Shown one piece after another: positions 57,739 to 64,000 of a DNA stretch of 64,000 nucleotides (within the stretch, counting starts at the first letter, position 1; every line of letters begins with the position of its first letter). A program made the position numbers and the translations under genes. The stretch comes from Escallonia rubra (taxonomy: Eukaryota; Streptophyta; Magnoliopsida; Escalloniales; Escalloniaceae): positions 62,001 to 126,000 of the forward strand of contig JAVXUO010002792.1 of NCBI GenBank assembly GCA_033065855.1, in the 5' to 3' direction. The notes beneath the pieces were generated by a model. That model did no database searches. It was given only the letters and a program-made list of their open reading frames with translations, and was not told the origin of the DNA.

Positions 57739-59702
57739 AGTGAGTAATGGAAGAGGAAGGTGGTCGTACATCAGCTGTGAGGTGAGTGTAGTGTGTGAAA
57801 GTATGGGTGGTACTGCCGCGAGGCAGTAGTTGTAATGTGAGTGCGATGCATGTGTTTTTTTTTTAATGTAATGAGAGTGTATTATGTGCATTTATAGATG
57901 TAAGGGGGGAGCGCACGCGCGCGCGCGTGTGTGTGTGTTCTGGGTTTGGACAGATGGTAGAAGGAAGAAGAAGATGAGTTAAGAAGAAATGGTTTGTGCA
58001 ATAAAGGTGGTACACTATGCATACACAGTTGTACAACGTGGTTGTGGGGTATCGTTCGATTCTCGTAAATTACCTACATTTTACAAAAAAATTCTTAGGG
58101 TAATACTAGAATTACTGGTAAAAGTTCAGATTTTCTGGAATCGGTTAGTATTTTTAATAATTTATGCAAGTTCAGTTTTTCTAAAATTCATTTGGAGTCT
58201 TTGAAATTCTTATTAAATTTTGGGAAACTTCCAATAATATTTTTATAATATTTTTATAATATAAAGAAGTCTCAATTTAAGTTTCATGAATTTTAGATTT
58301 GAATTGGTACGTTTATCCATATCGCATTTGATTTAGCGAAATGAATGATTTTAAAATGATTTTGATGCTTTTTAAATCCTAATTTCAATTTTTATATTTT
58401 CCTTATATATCGTTACGCTATTAGCAAAATTGTTGGACTTTGATTTGAGCTAGAAGTATTAATGGCTATTTTTGGGCTTTTCTAGTATTTAAGAAAATTA
58501 TTTTTTATTTCAAAAATATTTGAAATTTCAAAGAATTCATATTTTAATTTGTTATGCTATTAAGCCACAAAAGTATTTTATAAGAATTTATTAGTAAATT
58601 CTGTGTCATTAATAAGTTTCAAAGAGTGTGTAGGGTTCTTAGTTAGGTTTGGTCGTTCTAGGGATCTGTTACGATTTGGGTTGTATTGTGAGTGTCAGAG
58701 TGAGCAACATTTAAGAAATATTAAGTTCAGAGTGTTATTAATCTAGATTGTATTTTGATAAATAATTTGTCATTATGTTAATTCAAGGATTATTGAACGA
58801 GGTTGCCCAAAACCTAATTCTCATAATTGATTCTGTTTATTTCATTCTAATTTCTTATCCCTATTTCTTCAAATTTTGTTATGTTGATACAAGAATGCAT
58901 TGTTTGCCTTTAAAATCTTGCTTTGAGCCTTAAGCGATCATTGAAAATCCTTATCGATGCTTATTGCTTATTACTCATCGAGCATCGATTTACACGCTGA
59001 AGTAGAGGTTGTTGTATTCTGTATATTGACATGAGATAGTGTATTGAGGCATTATAAGGATGGTCTATATCCAGGGTGATACAAGGATGGTTTGTTTACT
59101 GTGGGGGACGCTAGTACCTTGATGGACTAGCTAGTGTACATATGCATATGTAGTTACATTGTTATTGAGCACTACCCGTGTGGCTTTGCTAAGTGTTACC
59201 ATGCATTGCCTGTGTGGCTTTGCAATCACTCATGTTCAATATCATCTGCATTGTCACAGTGTATCCAAAAGTGTTTCATATTAATATCTGATTTTGGGGA
59301 ATTGAGTTGAACCTTTCCCATATTGCCTTCTTATTAAATTATAAATATTTTGTATCACTGGCTCTTGAGCAACCTTATTGAGCTTTCAAAAGCTCCCCCT
59401 ATTATGTTCCCAACTACAGGTAATAATCATCAGTAGTATACTTGGGAGTGATTAGAGTCTGAATAAGAAGTCGGCGTGAAGTTATTAATTCATTTAGTTA
59501 AGCCCCTGCGAGGGAATCGTTGTGTAAACTTATTTTATCGAGTACTTTAATTTAGTCTTTTCGCTTAAGAGCAATAGCTTGAATCAAGTTATTGTAGAAG
59601 CTTTGATATACATTGGGGCTGTCTTATTGAATTAAGGTTATTGAATGATTCGGTATCAATTGAATGGTTGTTTTAACGCTTTGGAAATTTCAGGGTGTTA
59701 CA
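56736..59702 (+). mobile_element. 5' LTR of the plus-strand gypsy element (3.0 kb)
   Basis: Starts TGTAATGCCCC and ends AGGGTGTTACA just before the degenerate primer site. Its sense strand carries GT-rich tracts ((TG)n at 57324-57348 and 57710-57738, a CGCG/TGTG run at 57910-57938) and GA-rich sequence, in the same order as the sense strand of the neighbouring LTR. It is therefore related to that family. Confidence 0.8.
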
Positions 59703-59716
59703 ATTCGTGTTAGAGG
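59703..59716 (+). other. Degenerate primer-binding site
   Basis: Immediately after the LTR, ATTCGTGTTAGAGG can be aligned with the TGGTATCAGAGC primer site seen on the minus-strand element, with about four changes. Position and partial match support the call; it is probably non-functional. Confidence 0.55.
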
Positions 59717-59829
59717 TTAGGCTTATGATGTAGACTTTAGAAGTGTATACTAGGAAGCTTACATGATTAACGAGAGTAACTGGGAGAAACCAAATAATTT
59801 TTAGTTAGAAGATAGGGTAGCTCATATAT

Positions 59830-61440
59830 ATGAATTCGTATCGACAAAGGTATCTTGATGACGTTTGCATCTTTGTCGATGTAGGATATGGCGGGGTACA
59901 TAATGATGTGCAACTAGGTATTGGAGTATGGACCGAAGATGATGAGTTCGATGAGGAACCCTTCGAAGAGGATCCTGAAGAAAATCCTGAAAAGGATTCT
60001 GAGGAAGACCCTGAGGAAGAGGACCTAGATGAGGAGGAAGGGCAGGAAGAAGGTCCAGTTGAGATTGACGTAGAGGGGCCTATTGAGGAAAAGGATGGGG
60101 TCGAGCACTTCAATTGTGAGGACCCCAAACCTAATGAATGGAAGCAAAAGTACTCTCAAATGGCTAGTGAGAGAGATGAGCTGATACGTCAGTTGTCATC
60201 CTGAAGGTTGATACCACTCAAGCCAAGAGGTCGCATGGGGAGGTGCCCCATGTAGAAGAACATCAGTATAAGCAAGAGCTTATGACTACGGTTTTAAACA
60301 CAATGAACCAGATTCTGGCTCTGATGACTCAGAATTTGACCAGCCAACCCCAAGGAGTACAATACCCGATTCTGCCACAGCCACAAACTCGGGAAGGGAG
60401 TACCCTAAGTGAATTCAACAAGCAGAATGCAACAAACTGCAACCGATTAGTGGACCCTTACAGAGGTAGAGGGTTGGATTACAGAGTTGAGAAGATCTTC
60501 CGTGCCATTAAACACAGGGAAAAGTAGAAGGTCAAATTTATGGTGTACAAGCTGAGGGGAGAGACCGACCACTGGTGGAGATAGTGAAGGCTAGCAAGAC
60601 TCCTCAGCAACGGGCTGAGATGACTTGGGAGCAATTCAAGAAGCCGTTCAATAACCAGTATTTCTTTACGAGTTATCACGAGCAAATACTGATAGAGTTC
60701 GTCAATGTAACTTAGGCGGCTCGAAAGATAATAGATGAGTACGAGATGAGGTTCTCGCGGCTGGCGAGATTTGTGTATAAATTGCTGCCAACAGAGGCCG
60801 ACAAGTGCCGAAAATATGAGTGGGGGCTCAAGCCTGGTTTGAGAGATGGAGTGATCTCTGCTCGTTTATCAAGCTATATGGAGTGCGTAAATCTGGCACG
60901 TGCATTAGAAAAGTCCAGTTGACAACAAAAAAAAGCAAGGTGGCCAGAAGAGGGATAGACATAAAGATATAGGCTCAGAGGCTAACAAGCATCAGCAGCT
61001 CTCTTTGCACTACTACAGGGTGCTCATAGTCAACAAATGGGGCAGAATCAAGGGTACTGGCCCTCTTCATCTCAGGGATTTAGATAGAATTCTGGAGGTT
61101 GACCAGGGCTGAATACGGGTTTTAGAGGTGCGCAGAGTGCAGGAGCTAGATCGGAGTAGAGTGTTGGGTCCAGACCGCATAAGTGCCACAGTATCGATTT
61201 ACAAAGATTGTGGGTTAGGGTACCAGATCAGTTTCTGAAGTCGCTCATTGTGCTACGTGCGGGATGAGTCATGGTGGTAGACCATGGTATAAACTTACCA
61301 GAGGATGTTATAAGTGTGGCAGTACAAAACATTAGGTTCAAGATTGCCCATCTACTAGAGAAAATTAGCCAGCTTTTTGCCTCGCACCAACAGCTAGTGT
61401 AGCAGCCTAGCAGGAGTAGCACTCCTCATTCTGTAGGAGG
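59830..61440 (+). pseudogene. Ty3/gypsy gag relic (plus-strand element)
   Basis: An open segment at 59830-60204 is unusually acidic (many Glu/Asp, alternating with Pro) and ends in a short coiled-coil-like MASERDELIRQLSS. Next, 60243-60527 leads into the gag core: VEKIFRAIKHREK, stop, then KVKFMVYKLRGETDHWW (60530-60585) and TWEQFKKPFNNQYFF (about 60625-60670), both typical of retrotrans_gag. Near 61250-61350 a CCHC-type zinc knuckle is recognisable (CYKCGSTKH ... VQDC) but interrupted by a stop. Several stops make it non-functional. Confidence 0.85.
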
Positions 61441-62108
61441 TCAATTCCAGTAAGGACAGAGTCGACAGGGCCATACTCAATAGGCTTAGACTTAGCAAGG
61501 GCATAGGCCTAGGACCTCAGCCAGAATCTTTGCTATGTCAGCTCAGGATACTGCAACATCTAATGATGTGGTGTCAAGTATACTTTCGATTAATATTCCC
61601 TAGATGCCCATATATTATTTGATTCTGGAGTGTCATACTCATTTGTATCACTTTTCTTTGTAGGAAGGCTGAAAGCAAAAACTCGTACATTGTGTCTGAT
61701 ATTGTGATAGGCAATCCAATGGAGGAGTCTTAGTAGTTTCTTCTACCTTCTATGATTGTACTATTCGTATTGGGGATAAAGATCTTCTTGTAGATCTTAT
61801 TACATTAGCCATACGGGATTTTCATATTATTTTAGGCATGCATTAATTGTTACCATGGATTCATTAATTGTCATGGGAAGTTGGTTAGATTTATTGTTCC
61901 GGGGCAATTTGAGTTTGTTTATCATGGGTCTAAACCAAGTAGGTTGGTAAATATTATTTTTGCTATCAGAGCACAACGATTGCTCCATCGAGGTTGTGAA
62001 GGCTATATTGCTCACATCAAAGTTACTCGTCAGGACAGCCCTTAGTTGTCTTCTATCCTTGTAATAGATTAGTATCTAGATGTTTTTCCTGAAGAGTTAC
62101 CGGGAGAC

Positions 62109-62222
62109 CGTATTGATGGTGAGATTGATTTTGTGAACGATCTTATTCTTGGTGCGCTGGGAAGGCGTATTGATCGTGAGATTGATTTTGTGATCGAACT
62201 TATTCTTGGTGTGGAGCCCATC
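62109..62222 (+). repeat. 57-bp in-frame duplication within pol
   Basis: Two adjacent copies of a 57-bp unit share GTATTGATsGTGAGATTGATTTTGTGAwCGA and TTATTCTTGGTG. Nineteen codons long, it repeats the conserved stretch just before the RT domain ([15 protein letters not shown]). Confidence 0.85.
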
Positions 62223-63647
62223 TCTAAAATTTCGTATCGTATGGCTCCAGCTGAGATAAAGGAGCTGAAGAAGCAGTTGCATTAGTTACTCGACTAGGAA
62301 TTCATACGTCACTAATGTATCCCTGTGGGGTGTCCTAGTCCTTTTTGTGAAGAAGAAGGATGGCACCATGCGACTCTCTATGGATTACAGAGAGCTGAAC
62401 ATGATCACGATCCATAATAAGTACCCATTGTCCCACATCGAAGACTTTTTTATCAGCTTCAGGGTGCTTGTTGGTTTTTGAAGATCAATCTGAGATCTTG
62501 GTATCATCAGTTGAAGGTGAGAGAGAAGGATATATCGAAGAAAACGTTCTAGATACCCTATGGGCAATACGGGTTCCTTCTCTTGCCTTTTGGTTTGACG
62601 AACGCTCTTGCAGCATTCATGAATTTAATGAACAGGGTTTTCAAGGATTATCTGGACCAGTTTGTCATCATATTCATCGATGATATCTTGATATTCTCTA
62701 AGTCTAAGGAGGAAACAAGGAGCATGTGAAACTGGTATTACAGCGGTTGAAAGATCACAAGCTATATGGGAAACTCTCAAAGTGTGAGTTTTGGATCTAG
62801 CAGGTGGTGTTCCTTGGACATATTGTGTCTAGGGATGGGATTTATGTGGACCCGACAAAGATCAAGACAGTGACCGAATGGCAGAGGCCTAGTACAGTGA
62901 AAAAGGGTTGTAGTTTCTGGGTCTAGCTGGTTACTATAAATGGTTCGTGGAAGGGTTCTCTAAGATTACGGGACCGTTGACCCGATTAACATGCAAGAAT
63001 GTGCGTTTCGTCTGGTCTGATGATTATGAGTCCAGTTTTCAAAAGCTTAAATAGAGACTAGTAACCACACTAGTTTTGACACTACCGTCAGGCTCAGGAG
63101 GGTTTGTAATTTACTGTGATGGCTCTAGGAGAAGGCTTGGTTGTGTTTTGATGTAGCATGGAAGGGTCATGGCTTACGCCTCGAGGTAGCTAAAGAATCA
63201 TGAGCATAATTACCCGACTCATGACTTGGAATCAGAAGTAGCGACATTTTTCCTTGAACCTCTAGAGGTACCATTTGTACTGTGAGACTTGTGAGATATA
63301 CACACAAGAGTCTCGAGTATATCTTTACTCGGAAGGAGCTTAACATGAAACAACAGAGATGGTTGGAGCTTTTGAAGGATTATGAATGCTCAATTCACTA
63401 CTATCTCGATAAGTCCAATATAGTGGCTGATGCTTTTAGTAGGAAGAATACTGGGAATCTGGCAACATTAATTATGATGCAGCCCCAGTTGTTGGAAGAG
63501 ATAAGGAAATTAGACCTAGAGATTAGACGTCCAGGATATGATGCGATGCTAGCAGCTATGCAGGTTCAACCCCTATTGTTCAGGAGGATTAAGATTGCAC
63601 AAGCGAGCGACCTTGAGATCACTAAAATTATTGAAAATATGAAGAGT

Positions 63648-63737
63648 GGGAAATAGACTGAGTTTAGGATTGACTCTGAGGGAAATAGACTGAGTTTAGG
63701 ATTGACTCCAAGGGAAATAAACTGAGTTTAGAACCGG
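63648..63737 (+). repeat. 32-bp tandem repeat, 2.8 units
   Basis: Units starting GGGAAATAGACTGAGTTTAG lie at 63648, 63680 and 63712 (the last partial). They interrupt the pol reading between RNase H and integrase. Confidence 0.85.
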
Positions 63738-64000
63738 TTATGTGTCCCCAATGATGAGGAGTTGAGATGATTATTGTTGTTTGAGGACCACAATTCATAT
63801 TTTTTGGTGCATCATGTGAGCATCAAGATGTACCACGATGTTCGAGAGCATTTTTTATGGGCATGAATAAAGAAGGATATAGCAGAGCATGTTTCTCGTG
63901 TTTGGTGTGGCAACAGATCAAGTCTGAGACTCAAAAGCTGGCAGGTACAATATAGTCCCTAAAGATCCTAATTGGAAATGGGAGCACGTTATTACAGACT

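Larger units (their letters stand above)
61560..64000 (+). pseudogene. Ty3/gypsy pol relic, runs off the window
   Basis: Domains in order: protease near 61590-61650 (ILFDSGVSYSFVS, with an aspartate still present in DSG); reverse transcriptase from about 62340 ([19 protein letters not shown], then [12 protein letters not shown]-like text near 62665-62700, where the catalytic box is FIDD); RNase H near 63110-63260; then [15 protein letters not shown] near 63400-63450. From about 63740 the integrase zinc-binding start appears (VPNDEEL ... MYHDVREHFLWA, then KKDIAEHVSRVW). Frame changes and stops are frequent. The element continues past 64000. Domain order is gag-PR-RT-RH-INT, as in Ty3/gypsy. 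Confidence 0.88.

Noticed and set aside
58040-58070. tRNA-like GTTCGATTCTCG box
   Set aside because: The T-loop-like string stands alone. No matching A box or cloverleaf could be placed around it.
59805-60128. Ser-rich minus-strand frame
   Set aside because: Complement of the Glu/Asp-rich gag segment. GAA/GAG codons read as Ser or Phe on the other strand.

Overview
The window looks like AT-rich, transposon-dense chromosomal DNA of a eudicot plant. The evidence is plant-type introns, a plant topoisomerase III-beta, a C2H2 zinc-finger protein with plant-specific QALGGH fingers and a DLN-type EAR motif, a fragment of a plant glycine-rich RNA-binding gene, and LTR, Mutator, Harbinger and hAT elements of plant type. 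I cannot name the species. There is no sign of a bacterial or organellar origin, and I saw no convincing tRNA, rRNA or CRISPR signal.

Two host genes are supported. The first is the 3' half of DNA topoisomerase 3-beta (TOP3B, + strand), with five coding exons between 8275 and 25256. Its introns are very large (more than 8.2 kb, 3.4 kb and 11.7 kb) and full of transposon remains, yet every exon is in phase and intact. The second is a complete two-exon gene for a four-finger C2H2 repressor-like protein of 518 residues (- strand, 36356-38046), with a probable intron in its 5' leader.

Layout. 1-8274: probable TOP3B intron holding a degenerate solo LTR (1504-6082) with an internal duplication, a 900-bp non-autonomous MULE with a perfect 9-bp target duplication, and a second MULE inside one copy of a tandem duplication. 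8275-25256: TOP3B, whose introns contain a near-perfect 122-bp-arm hairpin, a gypsy pol relic, a hAT (DUF659-type) transposase relic and a long-TIR foldback element. 25257-36355: transposon-rich spacer with a Tourist-like MITE, a Pack-MULE-like element carrying fragments of a glycine-rich RNA-binding protein gene, a solo LTR with perfect target duplication and a related damaged LTR. 36356-38400: the zinc-finger gene. 38400-48870: a second Tourist-like MITE, then a PIF/Harbinger element carrying transposase and Myb/SANT ORF1 relics plus a short fragment resembling the N-terminus of phosphatidylinositol 4-kinase alpha. 48870-64000: Ty3/gypsy chromovirus-like (Tekay/Del-like) elements. One lies on the minus strand (LTR 53221-56587, gag-protease relic to its left) and one on the plus strand (LTR 56736-59702, gag-pol relic running off the window), with their LTRs head to head.

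The genes do not form an operon or pathway. The main interest is how transposons have shaped gene structure and captured gene pieces: two candidate gene-fragment captures, a hairpin that could yield small RNAs inside a conserved gene, and nested insertions whose order can be read from target-site duplications.
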